Part shown: positions 9,816 through 19,430 of the stretch, in pieces
Position numbering within the stretch: the stretch's first letter is position 1
Layout: every line of letters starts with the position of its first letter
NCBI GenBank assembly: GCA_963699305.1
Contig: OY969431.1
Span: forward strand, 496,001 to 560,000
Direction of reading: 5' to 3'
Source of the DNA: JBGQAS01 sp963699305
Lineage (GTDB): Bacteria; Chloroflexota; Anaerolineae; Anaerolineales; Anaerolineaceae
DNA: 64,000 nucleotides
Made by a program: the position numbers and the translations under genes
Notes under the pieces: model-generated
The model's database searches: none
Told to the model about the DNA's origin: nothing
What the model saw: only the letters and a program-made list of their open reading frames with translations

Positions 9816-10502
9816 ATGGATTCGATTATCCGGTTCTTCTATCGCGCAGAGGGGTGGATTTATTTTTTCGCGATCATCATTATTGGAATTTCTTTAATTA
9901 ACCTCATCAAAGCTTTCAAAGAAAAGAAGTCTGCAGTATTCGGACTTGAGCAGGAAGTAGCAAAGAAAAAGACGAGGAACGCTCTGACGGGAATCATCCT
10001 GGCGGTTATTTTTTCAATAGCGGAATTTGTTTTTGTTATCTTTACGAACGTTAAATACCCCGGCCTAAATCAAATTGCGACCCCTACTGTATCAATTCTG
10101 CAAACGCCAACCATTTCATTCAGCTTAATTGAAGGTGCTTCGGGGACAGATCAAGCAGAAATTTCCAATCCAACTGGACCAGGAGTTACCGGGTGCATAG
10201 CCGATCAAATCGAATGGATTTCTCCACGACCGGGAGAAGAGGTGCGGGGATCTGTAGAATTAAAAGGAACTGTGAATGTCGTTAACCTCGGTTTTTATAA
10301 ATATGAATATCAGCTAACGGGAACTCAAAACTGGATTACAATTTCGGGTGGAAACACAGGTACAATTGAGAGTCCTTTGGGAGGGAATTGGAACACATCC
10401 GAATTAACCCCTGGTAATTACTTGTTGCACTTATTGGTGTTTGATAATAACAATAATCCTTTTCCTGAATGCACAATAAATGTAATTGTAGTCGCACCTT
10501 GA
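9816..10502 (+). CDS. hypothetical membrane protein with Ig-like extracytoplasmic domain
   Basis: Function not recognised; 228 aa. Two hydrophobic segments (about residues 12-32 and 52-76) flank a short basic cytoplasmic loop. After them comes a Ser/Thr/Pro-rich linker, then a domain of about 95 residues starting near C-I-A-D-Q-I-E-W-I-S-P-R-P-G-E-E-V with alternating short strands (V-E-L-K-G-T-V, Y-E-Y-Q-L-T-G). This resembles the beta-sandwich modules found at the end of Chloroflexota cell-surface proteins. It probably faces the outside. It begins 21 bases after the phosphorylase stop and ends 12 bases before a GNAT gene. Confidence 0.7.
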   Translation: MDSIIRFFYRAEGWIYFFAIIIIGISLINLIKAFKEKKSAVFGLEQEVAKKKTRNALTGIILAVIFSIAEFVFVIFTNVKYPGLNQIATPTVSILQTPTISFSLIEGASGTDQAEISNPTGPGVTGCIADQIEWISPRPGEEVRGSVELKGTVNVVNLGFYKYEYQLTGTQNWITISGGNTGTIESPLGGNWNTSELTPGNYLLHLLVFDNNNNPFPECTINVIVVAP

Positions 10503-10514
10503 ACGAGGAAATCA

Positions 10515-11057
10515 ATGCCTGAAATCGAAATTCGTCCTGCCATATCGACGGATATCAACCGGTTGGTTGCAATAGATCATAGCGTTTCCACCGATCATAT
10601 TCTTCAGATGGACCGCCAAAAAGATGAATTCCAGGTGAACATTAGTTTCCGGAAAACGCATCTTCCACGAGCTATCCGAATTTCATATCCCCGAAGGATC
10701 GATACCCTAAAGGATGATTGGCAAAAACGATCAATCATCATGGTTGCTCTTGTTGGTGAAGAGATCGTCGGATACATTTCTGTAGTCTCGCAACCGCAAT
10801 TGCAATCTGTCTGGATAACCGATATTGTGGTCGATTCCCCTTTTCGGAGAAAAGGAATCGGTTACGCATTATTGATGACGATCCGGGATTGGGCGCATGA
10901 ACGCAACGCTCAAAAAGTGATCATTGAGACACCTATAAAGAACTACCCGGCAATTTCATTATTTCAAAAGGCAGGTTTTGAGTTTTGTGGATACAACGAA
11001 CGCTATTATGCTAATCAGGATATTGCTTTATTTTATGGGTACATATTTCGCCGATAG
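10515..11057 (+). CDS. GNAT family N-acetyltransferase
   Basis: 180 aa, GCN5-related acetyltransferase using acetyl-CoA; acceptor unknown. The acetyl-CoA site is the R-R-K-G-I-G-Y-A-L-L block after V-V-D-S-P-F, followed by a strand/helix with E-T-P-I-K-N-Y-P-A-I and a closing motif F-Q-K-A-G-F-E-F-C-G-Y-N-E-R-Y-Y. This last block (NERYYANQDIALFY) resembles the streptothricin acetyltransferase side of the family, but substrate cannot be assigned from it. The start ATG has GAGGAAA 6 bases upstream. Confidence 0.88.
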   Translation: MPEIEIRPAISTDINRLVAIDHSVSTDHILQMDRQKDEFQVNISFRKTHLPRAIRISYPRRIDTLKDDWQKRSIIMVALVGEEIVGYISVVSQPQLQSVWITDIVVDSPFRRKGIGYALLMTIRDWAHERNAQKVIIETPIKNYPAISLFQKAGFEFCGYNERYYANQDIALFYGYIFRR

Positions 11058-11064
11058 ACAGGTT

Positions 11065-11070
11065 TACAAT
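11065..11070 (+). promoter_or_regulatory. -10 box implying a leaderless start for the 7TM gene
   Basis: TACAAT ends 7 bases before ATG 11078, so transcription should begin at or next to the start codon. No Shine-Dalgarno sequence lies in between. One of seven similar cases in the window. Confidence 0.5.
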
Positions 11071-11077
11071 TAGCTGA

Positions 11078-12985
11078 ATGAACTCGTCAATTCTCCTGAG
11101 CATAGAATCATTATTTAAAACCATAACAGAAATTCTGGCAGCTGGAATTGCCATCACTGGATTCTCTTTGCTGCTATTTGCGGTTAAATTTAATATCCGG
11201 GAACGGGTAGTCCGTTCTTTTATGTTAATACTATCCAGCGTGGTGATCGTTTTCACAGCGGAAGCTTTCAGTGGGACTTCCACGCTAGCCTGGCAGATTG
11301 ATCTCTTGATGCGCTTTCAATGGGTTGGAATTGTCATCCTGCCTGCGGCATATCTCCACTTATCGGACGCTTTACTTGAAACTACGGGACGTCCCAGCAA
11401 ATGGAAAAGGCGTTGGGCGGTTCGGTTTGCGTACGTTGTTTCGATTTGTTTTCTGATCTTGATCCCCACCAACTTATTGGTCAACAAGATCGTGATGACC
11501 TCCGGTCCTGCGCCACATCTCCAACCTACCATATGGACCACTTTATTTTCCATCTACTACCTCGTAACCATGGTATTAACCTGGATAAATTTCTTCCGAT
11601 CTTATCGAAGGGCTGCCACTGTGACCAGCAAGCGCCGTATGGCGTATTTGCTGGTCGGAGCCCTGGCACCCGCCCTGGGATCGTATCCATTCCTTTTGTA
11701 TGGCTCACAGCTTGTTGTGAACCATCCTCTTGCTTTTTGGATCATTGCCAGCGTCAGTGATGTGTTTGTCGGTTTACTGTTGGTTGTCATGGCATACTCG
11801 GTATCTTTTTTTGGGGTTTCCTGGCCGGATCGGGTCATCAAGAGCAGATTATTCCGATGGTTATTGCGCGGACCAGTTACAGCAATACTTGCACTAGGAT
11901 TAACAACCATCGTCCGTCGAGCTGGCGAAGGATTCGGTTTTGTATATACGGGGTGGGTTCCATTGACCATGGTCGGTACGGTCCTATTGATGGAATATCT
12001 GATCACAGTAATCGGACCGGGAGCCCAGCGATGGCTATTTTACAGCAACGATCAAGAAGATCTCGAACTGCTTCAGATAGTTGAAGATCGTCTTCTTACA
12101 CGAAGCGATCTGCGTCAATTCCTTGAAATGGTATTAGCAGCCGTATGTGATCACCTTCAGGCAAAAGGTGCATACATCCTTGCATTAGATTCTGATCAGC
12201 TTGAATTGGTCGTCAAAATCGGCGATATTCATGTCTCCAATCTAGAATCGACAGGTGATTTATTTCAATTTGCAAAAATTGAAGTTGCGCCCGAAGGATT
12301 TTCTCGTATAGGGCGAGATTATGTTTTAGGTTTGCGTGATGGGAGATTCTCGGGTGAAAATGAATTACTGGGTCTTTTGGTGGTTGCTGGAAATATCAGT
12401 GATGATCTACTCAAGGACCAGCAACAAGCCATAGCTGTAATGGTTTCCCGCGCAGGTCTAGCTTTAAGAGACAGGATCTCGCAAGAACAGATATTCCGAT
12501 CTCTTGAATCGTTAACACCACAAGTTGAGATGATCCAGCAATTACGGGCTGCGGGTCGATACAACCGAAATGGTATATTAACCGGTGATTATCAATTGGT
12601 TTATCAGAATATGTCGAACTGGGTTAAAGATGCTCTAGACCATTATTGGGGTGGTCCGAAGCTGACAGATAGCCCTCTCATACAATTACAGATTGTACAG
12701 AATGCACTGCCTACGCACGAAGGGAATCCCTCGAATGCGCTACGAACGGTCCTCAAATCATCCATCGATCGGTTAAAGCCTGAGGGAGAACGTAAATATG
12801 TGTCTGAGTGGATGCTCTACAACTTATTAGAAATGAAGTATTTGGAAGGGAAAAAAGTCAAGGAAATTGCAAGAAAATTGGCAATCTCTGAAGCGGACCT
12901 TTATCGGAAACAGAGAATCGCCATTCAGAATGCTGCAAAAATTATCCTGGATATGGAGAATCAAATTACAGTAATAAAGAAATAA
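11078..12985 (+). CDS. 7TM sensor protein with GAF-like middle and helix-turn-helix end
   Basis: 635 aa. Residues 1-310 hold about eight to nine hydrophobic segments and resemble the 7TM amino end of some histidine kinases. Residues about 345-480 look like a GAF-type fold after a short linker. The last 130 residues carry no kinase boxes; they end in E-M-K-Y-L-E-G-K-K-V-K-E-I-A-R-K-L-A-I-S followed by E-A-D-L-Y-R-K-Q-R, which reads like a sigma-region-4 or LuxR-type helix-turn-helix. If so, it is a membrane-tethered one-component regulator. Its targets are not evident. The S1 gene follows within 54 bases. Confidence 0.72.
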   Translation: MNSSILLSIESLFKTITEILAAGIAITGFSLLLFAVKFNIRERVVRSFMLILSSVVIVFTAEAFSGTSTLAWQIDLLMRFQWVGIVILPAAYLHLSDALLETTGRPSKWKRRWAVRFAYVVSICFLILIPTNLLVNKIVMTSGPAPHLQPTIWTTLFSIYYLVTMVLTWINFFRSYRRAATVTSKRRMAYLLVGALAPALGSYPFLLYGSQLVVNHPLAFWIIASVSDVFVGLLLVVMAYSVSFFGVSWPDRVIKSRLFRWLLRGPVTAILALGLTTIVRRAGEGFGFVYTGWVPLTMVGTVLLMEYLITVIGPGAQRWLFYSNDQEDLELLQIVEDRLLTRSDLRQFLEMVLAAVCDHLQAKGAYILALDSDQLELVVKIGDIHVSNLESTGDLFQFAKIEVAPEGFSRIGRDYVLGLRDGRFSGENELLGLLVVAGNISDDLLKDQQQAIAVMVSRAGLALRDRISQEQIFRSLESLTPQVEMIQQLRAAGRYNRNGILTGDYQLVYQNMSNWVKDALDHYWGGPKLTDSPLIQLQIVQNALPTHEGNPSNALRTVLKSSIDRLKPEGERKYVSEWMLYNLLEMKYLEGKKVKEIARKLAISEADLYRKQRIAIQNAAKIILDMENQITVIKK

Positions 12986-13038
12986 CGCTATTCTGATAAT
13001 TTTTTTTGAGCGAGGCTGTTCTATCGGGGAAGGATAAT

Positions 13039-13992
13039 ATGGATCTAGATAATGGAACAATACAGGATGACGAATTTCAAGATGTCGATGAAGGGTGGTG
13101 GAATTCAATATTAGAGAAGGAAGAAACAGACAATTCTCTTTCCGATGGAAATGATCCGGAATCTCCAACCGATGAATTCCAATCCAATGAGATATGGAAA
13201 GGGTTACTGGAAATTTACCAAAGTGATGAAATCATACCCGTGACGGTATACGGATTCAATCGCGGGGGTTTATTGGTAAAAAATGAAAATGTACAGGGTT
13301 TTATTCCAGTTTCTCATGTAAAAGTTGTCACTCCAGGTGAAAACGAGAGTGTCAGAAAAAAAATGTTGGAAGAATATGTTGGAAAGATCATCCAAGTCAA
13401 AATCATCGAATGTGTACCTGAGGAAAAGAGGATCGTATTTTCTGAACGAGCAGCCTTAGCGGGAAAAGGAAAGAGGAATCAGCTATACAAAGAATTGAAA
13501 ACGGATGATGTGACTGAGGGAAAAGTTACAAACATTACTTCTTTTGGTGTTTTCGTCGACCTTGGTGGGGTGGAGGGGCTCATCCATTTGTCTGAACTCT
13601 CATGGTGCAGGGTTCAAAAACCCGAAGAGGAAATAAGAATCGGTGATATGGTTAAAGTGCTTGTTCTGGATGTTAATGAAGCAAATTCAAGAATTGCACT
13701 TAGCCTTAAGCGTCTACTCCCCAATCCATGGGAGAATTTGAAAAACAGATTCTCTCCTGGTGATGTGCTCCCAGGCATCGTCACCTGTTTTACCAAATTT
13801 GGAATTTTTGTTCGATTGGAAATTGGAGTTGAAGGATTGATCCATGTTTCTTCCCTCGGGGTAACCGACGGAAGAGAATTTTCAGCACAATATTCAGTTG
13901 GAGATCCTATCGAAGTGAAAATCCTGCACCTGGATATAGAAAGAAGAAGATTAGGGTTACAGTTGGTATCATCACATGAGCAAGCTACCTGA
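13039..13992 (+). CDS. S1 RNA-binding domain protein (S1-like)
   Basis: Binds single-stranded RNA, probably mRNA on the ribosome. An in-frame TTG at 13006 exists, but ATG 13039 is chosen because GGGGAAGGA lies immediately upstream, giving 317 aa. A short acidic amino end is followed by three S1 OB-folds at about residues 55-130, 145-215 and 230-305. The second and third show the classic G-x-V-T-x-I-T-S-F-G-V-F-V-D-L and E-G-L-I-H-x-S-x-L pattern. With three repeats it is shorter than proteobacterial S1 (six) and resembles the short bacterial RpsA-like proteins. Its 3' end overlaps ftsK by 17 bases. Confidence 0.85.
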   Translation: MDLDNGTIQDDEFQDVDEGWWNSILEKEETDNSLSDGNDPESPTDEFQSNEIWKGLLEIYQSDEIIPVTVYGFNRGGLLVKNENVQGFIPVSHVKVVTPGENESVRKKMLEEYVGKIIQVKIIECVPEEKRIVFSERAALAGKGKRNQLYKELKTDDVTEGKVTNITSFGVFVDLGGVEGLIHLSELSWCRVQKPEEEIRIGDMVKVLVLDVNEANSRIALSLKRLLPNPWENLKNRFSPGDVLPGIVTCFTKFGIFVRLEIGVEGLIHVSSLGVTDGREFSAQYSVGDPIEVKILHLDIERRRLGLQLVSSHEQAT

Positions 13993-16159
13993 AAAAAGAA
14001 TCCCAACCAGCGAAGATTCACCAAACCTGGGTATTGGCAACGACCCGGAAAATAGTGGTAGTACCTGGATTCATTTTTCTGCGTTGCTGGAGCGATACGG
14101 ATTGGATGTATTAGCAATCCTCTTATTCGTTGTATCCATATTAACATTATTGGGACTGTCCGGCCTTTCGCTCGGGATTGTAATTCAAAGGTGGACTCAA
14201 TTTATTAAAACTGCATTTGGATGGGGGAGTTATCTGGTTATTCTCCTGCTCATATTAATTGGTCTTTTGTCTTTGCAACGTCATTTTTCAAAACCATTAA
14301 GATTTCGATTTCGTAATATCCTGGCTTTGGAAGGATGGCTTTTCGCGCTCGTTACGCTACTGGCTTTTCTCGATAAATTAGATTACAACGCTGCCAAGGA
14401 AGGAAAATTCGGCGGAACGATCGGTTGGGGATTGGCAACGTTGTTAAATTCGTTTTTACCTCCACTTGTCAGCATTATTATTTTATCAATCCTAAATATT
14501 GTGTTTATACTGGCCGGATTTACTTTAAGTCAGTGGTTGATTAACAAGATCGACACTTGGCTGCATATCTCTTCAACAAACGATGGAACACAGCACCAAA
14601 ACCTATCAGACGATGCTTTAAATCCTTCGCCAACCGAGAAGGTTGTTGTTAGGTCTCCGGTCATAGACCAGGAAGCAGATATCGGTCTATTCCAGCGGGA
14701 CGAGCGATTGCCACCTCTCAATTTGCTAATCAACGACCATTCATCCAAACCTGATGAAGAGTCCGTACGAGCCACCGCTAAGCGGATCGAACTTACTTTG
14801 GAAGAATTCGGTGTGCCTGCTAGGGTAATCGGATATAGGATCGGTCCGACAGTAACGCAGTTCGCCGTTGAACCAGGATTTCTTGAAAAGGACGGAGTCA
14901 ATGGTCAAGGGACACCGCAAAAAGTGCGGGTCGCCCAAATTTCCGGTTTATCCAAAGACTTAGCCTTGGCACTCTCTGCGGAACGATTAAGGATCGAAGC
15001 CCCCGTTCCGGGACAATCGTATGTAGGTATCGAAGTTCCTAACATGTACAACACCACCGTGCGATTACGACCGATTTTAGAATCGGAAGCATTTCAACAT
15101 TTGGGATCACCTTTGGCATTGGCTCTGGGAAGAGATGTATCCGGTCAACCAGTGGTAGCTGACCTGGGAAGAATGCCGCATATGCTGATAGCCGGTACTA
15201 CGGGTTCGGGAAAATCAGTTTGCATCGCAGCCATAACTACTTGCCTGGTAATGAACAATTCCCCCACTGAATTGAACCTGGTCATGTTCGATCCGAAAAT
15301 GGTGGAATTGGTCCGGTTCAATGGACTTCCTCACTTGATTGGTAAAGTAGAAACAGATCAGACCAGGATACAGGCAGCGCTAGCGTGGACGCTTGCGGAG
15401 ATGGACAACCGTTACCGGATACTTGAAGAAGCAAAAGCGAGAGATCTTGAGAGCTATAATCACAAGCGACAGAGGCACAACCAATCCACAATGCCTCGAA
15501 TTGTAGTATTGATCGACGAGCTTGCCGACCTGATGATGGCACGTCCGGATCAGACCGAATTCAGTCTGGTTCGCCTGGCACAAATGGCACGAGCGACTGG
15601 CATCCATCTGATCGTTGCCACCCAACGCCCCAGCACAGAAGTCGTCACCGGTTTGATTAAAGCAAATTTTCCAGCGCGTATTTCTTTTAACGTTGCTTCT
15701 TCGACCGATTCGAGGGTGATTCTTGATGTAAATGGAGCGGAGACTTTATTGGGTAAAGGGGATATGTTATTTATCAATCCTGAGGTGGGTACACCCCAAC
15801 GATCTCAAGGTGTTATTGTTACCGATCATGAAATAAAAAAAGTAGTCAATTTTTGGCAGAAAATGTCGCCTGCTGACAACGCGAAAGAAACCCCTTGGGA
15901 AGCGACTGTTTTGAAGGAAAGCGAAGAACCCACCGATGACCTCATAGAGAATGCTATTGATATTGTGAAGCAGTACGGTAAGGCAAGCGCCTCGCTTCTA
16001 CAAAGACGAATGCGCATCGGTTATCCTCGAGCAGCGCGTTTGATGGATGAACTCGAAGCGATGGGTGTAATCGGTCCTTCTCAAACCGGGGGTAAGGATC
16101 GTGAAGTGATTTTACGGACTTCCAGAGAAGAACCAACAGAAGATGACCCGGATCAATAG
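13976..16159 (+). CDS. ftsK: FtsK/SpoIIIE-type DNA translocase
   Basis: Septal DNA pump that clears the chromosome terminus at division. 727 aa in order: four hydrophobic segments (about residues 35-190), a linker, the alpha/beta motor with Walker A G-T-T-G-S-G-K-S near residue 407 and Walker B V-V-L-I-D-E-L-A-D-L near 508, then a gamma winged helix (about 650-715, with Y-G-K-A-S-A-S-L-L-Q-R-R) that reads KOPS/SRS sequences. Linker length is close to SpoIIIE rather than E. coli FtsK. It overlaps the S1 gene, suggesting translational coupling. Confidence 0.95.
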   Translation: MSKLPEKRIPTSEDSPNLGIGNDPENSGSTWIHFSALLERYGLDVLAILLFVVSILTLLGLSGLSLGIVIQRWTQFIKTAFGWGSYLVILLLILIGLLSLQRHFSKPLRFRFRNILALEGWLFALVTLLAFLDKLDYNAAKEGKFGGTIGWGLATLLNSFLPPLVSIIILSILNIVFILAGFTLSQWLINKIDTWLHISSTNDGTQHQNLSDDALNPSPTEKVVVRSPVIDQEADIGLFQRDERLPPLNLLINDHSSKPDEESVRATAKRIELTLEEFGVPARVIGYRIGPTVTQFAVEPGFLEKDGVNGQGTPQKVRVAQISGLSKDLALALSAERLRIEAPVPGQSYVGIEVPNMYNTTVRLRPILESEAFQHLGSPLALALGRDVSGQPVVADLGRMPHMLIAGTTGSGKSVCIAAITTCLVMNNSPTELNLVMFDPKMVELVRFNGLPHLIGKVETDQTRIQAALAWTLAEMDNRYRILEEAKARDLESYNHKRQRHNQSTMPRIVVLIDELADLMMARPDQTEFSLVRLAQMARATGIHLIVATQRPSTEVVTGLIKANFPARISFNVASSTDSRVILDVNGAETLLGKGDMLFINPEVGTPQRSQGVIVTDHEIKKVVNFWQKMSPADNAKETPWEATVLKESEEPTDDLIENAIDIVKQYGKASASLLQRRMRIGYPRAARLMDELEAMGVIGPSQTGGKDREVILRTSREEPTEDDPDQ

Positions 16160-16166
16160 GGACTGC

Positions 16167-16195
16167 TTGACTTTTTATCCTGCGTACGATAGCAT
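16167..16195 (+). promoter_or_regulatory. promoter of the phosphotransferase-lgt operon
   Basis: TTGACT (16167-16172), 17-base spacer, TAGCAT (16190-16195). Start of transcription predicted near 16202, just ahead of the TTG start at 16219. Confidence 0.5.
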
Positions 16196-16218
16196 AAACA
16201 ACAATTCGCTTATTATGG

Positions 16219-16872
16219 TTGGACCAATTGGATCAAACTGACAATACACAAAAATTGACTTTTACAGACAGGATGCGAAAACTTTTTAAAGGCATCCTGG
16301 ACCCCATTGCACGATTTTTTATCAAGATCGGTTTACGTCCCAACAACGTGACAACCCTGAGTCTAATGGGTAATATTGCAGGTGCAATCTTCATTGGTTT
16401 TGGACATGTCACAATCGGTGGTTTGGTGGTATTACTGACTGCTCCATTAGATGCGCTGGATGGAACAATGGCACGCATGCGCGGTGAAGTTACCCGGTGG
16501 GGTGCATTTGTCGATTCTGTATCGGATCGATATTCTGAATTGATATTGTTGGGGGGTGTCCTGGTTCATTTCCTGGTAAAACAAGATCTCTTATCCTGTT
16601 TTGTTACGTATCTGGCAGCATGCGGTGCAGTACTTGTTTCCTATGTAAAATCCAGGGCAGAAACCATGGATTATGAAGCAAAGATTGGCTTCCTTAGCCG
16701 GCTCGAGCGATATATTGTGTTAATCCCGAGCCTGGTTTTTAATGTTCCCATCATCGCTGTCTGGATACTGGCAATATTTGGTAATTTCACTGCTTTGCAA
16801 CGCATCTATCATGTTCGCAAACAAGCATGGAACGAAATAAAAACTAACCAACAGAAAGGCTCCAAACCATGA
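16219..16872 (+). CDS. CDP-alcohol phosphatidyltransferase
   Basis: Integral membrane enzyme transferring a phosphatidyl group from CDP-diacylglycerol to an alcohol such as glycerol-3-phosphate or inositol phosphate. The family signature D-G-x2-A-R-x8-G-x3-D-x3-D is intact: D-G-T-M-A-R, a gap with G-A-F-V-D, then S-V-S-D. Five to six hydrophobic segments fill the rest of 217 aa. The start is uncertain: TTG 16219 lacks a good ribosome site and ATG 16273 is a possible alternative. It overlaps lgt by ATGA. The product could be PgsA or an archaetidylinositol-type synthase; the motif does not decide. Confidence 0.88.
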   Translation: MDQLDQTDNTQKLTFTDRMRKLFKGILDPIARFFIKIGLRPNNVTTLSLMGNIAGAIFIGFGHVTIGGLVVLLTAPLDALDGTMARMRGEVTRWGAFVDSVSDRYSELILLGGVLVHFLVKQDLLSCFVTYLAACGAVLVSYVKSRAETMDYEAKIGFLSRLERYIVLIPSLVFNVPIIAVWILAIFGNFTALQRIYHVRKQAWNEIKTNQQKGSKP

Positions 16873-18024
16873 TCCCAATACGTGAAGGTTTTACATTAAA
16901 TATTAGTTTCCTAAAGATTTCCGACATCATCGCTCTTGTCATCGTCCTTTTATTGTCATCATTCAGCTTAATTTCAGAAAAGAAAATTAAGAATGGTTGG
17001 GTACGTTCAGGACTCTATCTCCTTGTAGGAATTGTTCTCATCCTTATTGGTAGATTCTTACTTCCCGAAGGTATATTCCTCACTCAACCACTTGGGAATC
17101 TTGAAGTTCATTGGTATGGTGTTTTGATCATGACCGGTGCGATATTTGCAGCTCTGCTAGCTGCTTGGGGTGCCAAGTACAAGAAGATAGATCCGAACAT
17201 GGTATGGGATGTCCTGCCATGGGTACTGATCGCAGGTATTATTGGCGCTCGCATTTGGCACATCCTGACCCCTCCCGAATCCATGATCGCAATGGGAATT
17301 ACCACTAAATATTACCTGACGCATCCATTGGATGCCATAGCTATCTGGAATGGTGGATTGGGGATTCCCGGTGCAGTTATTGGCGGAGCTCTTGCGTTGT
17401 ATGTTTATTGCCGAATCAAGAAATTTAAATTCGGTGATTGGGCAGATATCGTTGCTCCCGGGGTTGCATTAGCTCAAGCTGTCGGACGGATCGGTAACTT
17501 TCTGAACCAGGAATTATACGGAAAACCTTCTTCACTGCCGTGGGCGATATTCATTGATGAATCCCACCGATTATCTGGTTTTATGCAATATTCGACCTAT
17601 CATCCATTGTTTGCCTATGAGGCAATATGGAATCTATTAAAATATGGCGGTTCTCCTTTGGTTGGGCATTCGATTTGCGAAAAAATTAATTTCCGGAGAT
17701 ATTTTCCTGGTCTATATGATGTTTTACGCAGTGGGACGGTTTGGCTTGGAGTTTCTCCGATTGGATTATTCTCCAGTGGGTGGGGTAAATGTCAATCAGA
17801 CTTTGATGGTAATCGTATTTATCATTGCTCTTGCATTAATCATCATACGCCATTTGATTAACAAAAATTCAGGAAAGAAACCACTTACCGAATCCAAAGC
17901 AGTAACACCGGTTGAAAAGAAATCAGTTAAAGGGACACCAGTGATCAGTAAAACCTCTGTAAAATCTAAAACTCCTCCCTCAGATAAAAAGGTTACATCA
18001 ACAAAGAAAAGCGTAAAGAAATAG
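16869..18024 (+). CDS. lgt: prolipoprotein diacylglyceryl transferase, frameshifted in this sequence
   Basis: Transfers diacylglycerol from phosphatidylglycerol to the lipobox Cys of prolipoproteins, the step before LspA. Hydrophobic segments, H-W-Y-G near residue 80 and the signature G-R-I-G-N-F-L-N-Q-E-L-Y-G are clear. The frame breaks at 17639-17642: in the AAAA after CTATT, one A too many turns Y-E-A-I-W-N-L-L into a nonsense tail. Removing it continues as N-M-A-V-L-L-W-L-G and then G-R-F-G-L-E-F-L-R, giving a full Lgt of about 385 aa. The end is a long Lys/Ser/Pro-rich tail (about 17870-18021) beyond the usual family end. Probably a sequencing indel in an otherwise intact gene. Confidence 0.92.
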
Positions 18025-18035
18025 AACCCGAATTG

Positions 18036-18041
18036 TAGAAT
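18036..18041 (+). promoter_or_regulatory. -10 box implying a leaderless start for the MBL-fold gene
   Basis: TAGAAT preceded by TG (TGTAGAAT), ending 6 bases before ATG 18048. There is no ribosome-binding sequence between. Confidence 0.5.
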
Positions 18042-18047
18042 TCTCTT

Positions 18048-18800
18048 ATGAACCGAATTGTCATCTTAGGGTCAGCGTATTCCATTCCTTCATTGGATCA
18101 GGATAATTCACACTTTGTGATTGAAGCCGGTAAACGTGTGATCCTGGTGGATTGTGCCAGTAATCCGGTGGCGAGATTACAAAAGGCGAAAGTGCCACTT
18201 GAGAATTTGACCGATGTCATCCTGACGCATTTCCATCCTGACCATGTATATGGTTTACCTCTACTGTTAATGGACCTCTGGCTATTGAAAAGGAAATCCG
18301 CTTTGACCATTCATGGATTAAAAACCACCCTGGATCGAGCAAAACAGATGATGGCTGCTTTCGATTGGGAGGAATGGCCAGGGTTTTACCCAGTCGAATT
18401 TAATGTCATCGATGGAAAAAAGCTCGAGAAAGTCATTAATGATAACTTGCTGGTTATCCAAGCAAGAACTGTTAAGCACCTGATACCAACCATCGGCTTA
18501 CGGATGGATTTCAAGGATTCAAGAAAAGTTGTAGCGTATTCCTGCGATACAGAACCATGCCCGGAAGTACTAGAATTGGCGAAGCAAGCCGATATCCTCA
18601 TCCAGGAAGCTGCAGGCAAAGCTCCTGGACATACTTCATCGGAACAGGCAGGAATTCTGGCAACAAATGCTGGGGTCAAGGCATTGTATTTGATTCATTA
18701 TCCACCCAATACGAACCCCATGAAACTCATCGGTGAAGCACGCAGCAAATTTAATGGTCTGGTGTTCTTAGCCCGAGATTTTTTGGAAATTGAAATTTAA
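18048..18800 (+). CDS. MBL-fold metallohydrolase, RNase Z-like
   Basis: 250 aa metallo-beta-lactamase fold. Metal ligands: the T-H-F-H-P-D-H block (residues about 61-67), the V-A-Y-S-C-D-T strand carrying the bridging Asp, and a closing His in Y-L-I-H-Y-P-P. It groups by eye with RNase Z/ElaC-like or other ribonuclease-like hydrolases, but lacks the exosite arm of tRNase Z, so the substrate is left open. Its stop adjoins the stop of the HNH gene on the other strand. Confidence 0.85.
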   Translation: MNRIVILGSAYSIPSLDQDNSHFVIEAGKRVILVDCASNPVARLQKAKVPLENLTDVILTHFHPDHVYGLPLLLMDLWLLKRKSALTIHGLKTTLDRAKQMMAAFDWEEWPGFYPVEFNVIDGKKLEKVINDNLLVIQARTVKHLIPTIGLRMDFKDSRKVVAYSCDTEPCPEVLELAKQADILIQEAAGKAPGHTSSEQAGILATNAGVKALYLIHYPPNTNPMKLIGEARSKFNGLVFLARDFLEIEI

Positions 18801-19301
18801 TTACCAACCCTCGAGAAAAGGTTCCCATTCCTGGTTGGCATGCAGATATCTGCCATACAGGTAAGCAGCTGAAGCAGGTGGCTCTACGGGTCTGCGGAGC
18901 AGGTGCATGCCGGCTTCTTCCAACCTGCGACCACCTTTGCGATGATTACACGAGGGGCAGGCAGCAACTACATTTCCCCAGGCATGTATTCCTTCCATAT
19001 GTCGCGGAATGATGTGATCGATTGTGAGCTCAACGGTATGCTTTCCACAATACTGACACGTGTAATTATCCCGACGGAGGACTTCCTTACGGGTTAATGT
19101 CACATGAGGACGTGGTCGATGGATCATATTCTGCAAGCGGATAATGGATGGACATGGATATGCCGCCGTTGCAGTGTGAATCTCACCGCGCCCATTTAAT
19201 ATCAATGTGGCTTTATCGGTGATCATCAAACCGAGGGCTCTGTGAATGTTGCACACATTGACGGGTTCGAAATTTGCGTTTAAAACCAAAACATCATGCA
19301 T
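18801..19301 (-). CDS. HNH endonuclease family protein
   Basis: 166 aa. The amino end (V-L-V-L-N-A-N-F-E-P-V-N-V) is typical of a small HNH family common in Chloroflexota and Cyanobacteria. The HNH core follows: a C-Q-Y-C zinc knuckle, L-T-I-D-H-I-I-P-R, N-V-V-A-A-C-P-S-C-N-H-R-K-G-G-R. Start chosen at the ATG whose first base is 19301; an upstream TTG (19316) sits only 3 bases past a TATAAT on the minus strand (19325-19320) and could not be in the transcript's leader. The role is unknown; it is not next to a restriction methylase or an intron. Confidence 0.85.
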   Translation of the reverse strand: MHDVLVLNANFEPVNVCNIHRALGLMITDKATLILNGRGEIHTATAAYPCPSIIRLQNMIHRPRPHVTLTRKEVLRRDNYTCQYCGKHTVELTIDHIIPRHMEGIHAWGNVVAACPSCNHRKGGRRLEEAGMHLLRRPVEPPASAAYLYGRYLHANQEWEPFLEGW

Positions 19302-19430
19302 GGCAATAATTTTCAAAAGATTATAGCACCACTTTTTTTAGAAAAAGGGGAGACATAAACATTGCGCATAGCCATCCGCATTGTTGATATTATGCAACTT
19401 TTGAGATGTAAAATAGGGTAATGCAATTAC

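Noticed and set aside
17639..17645. Programmed +1 frameshifting in lgt
   Set aside because: There is no slippery heptamer or stop codon-based signal, and seven further genes show similar breaks.
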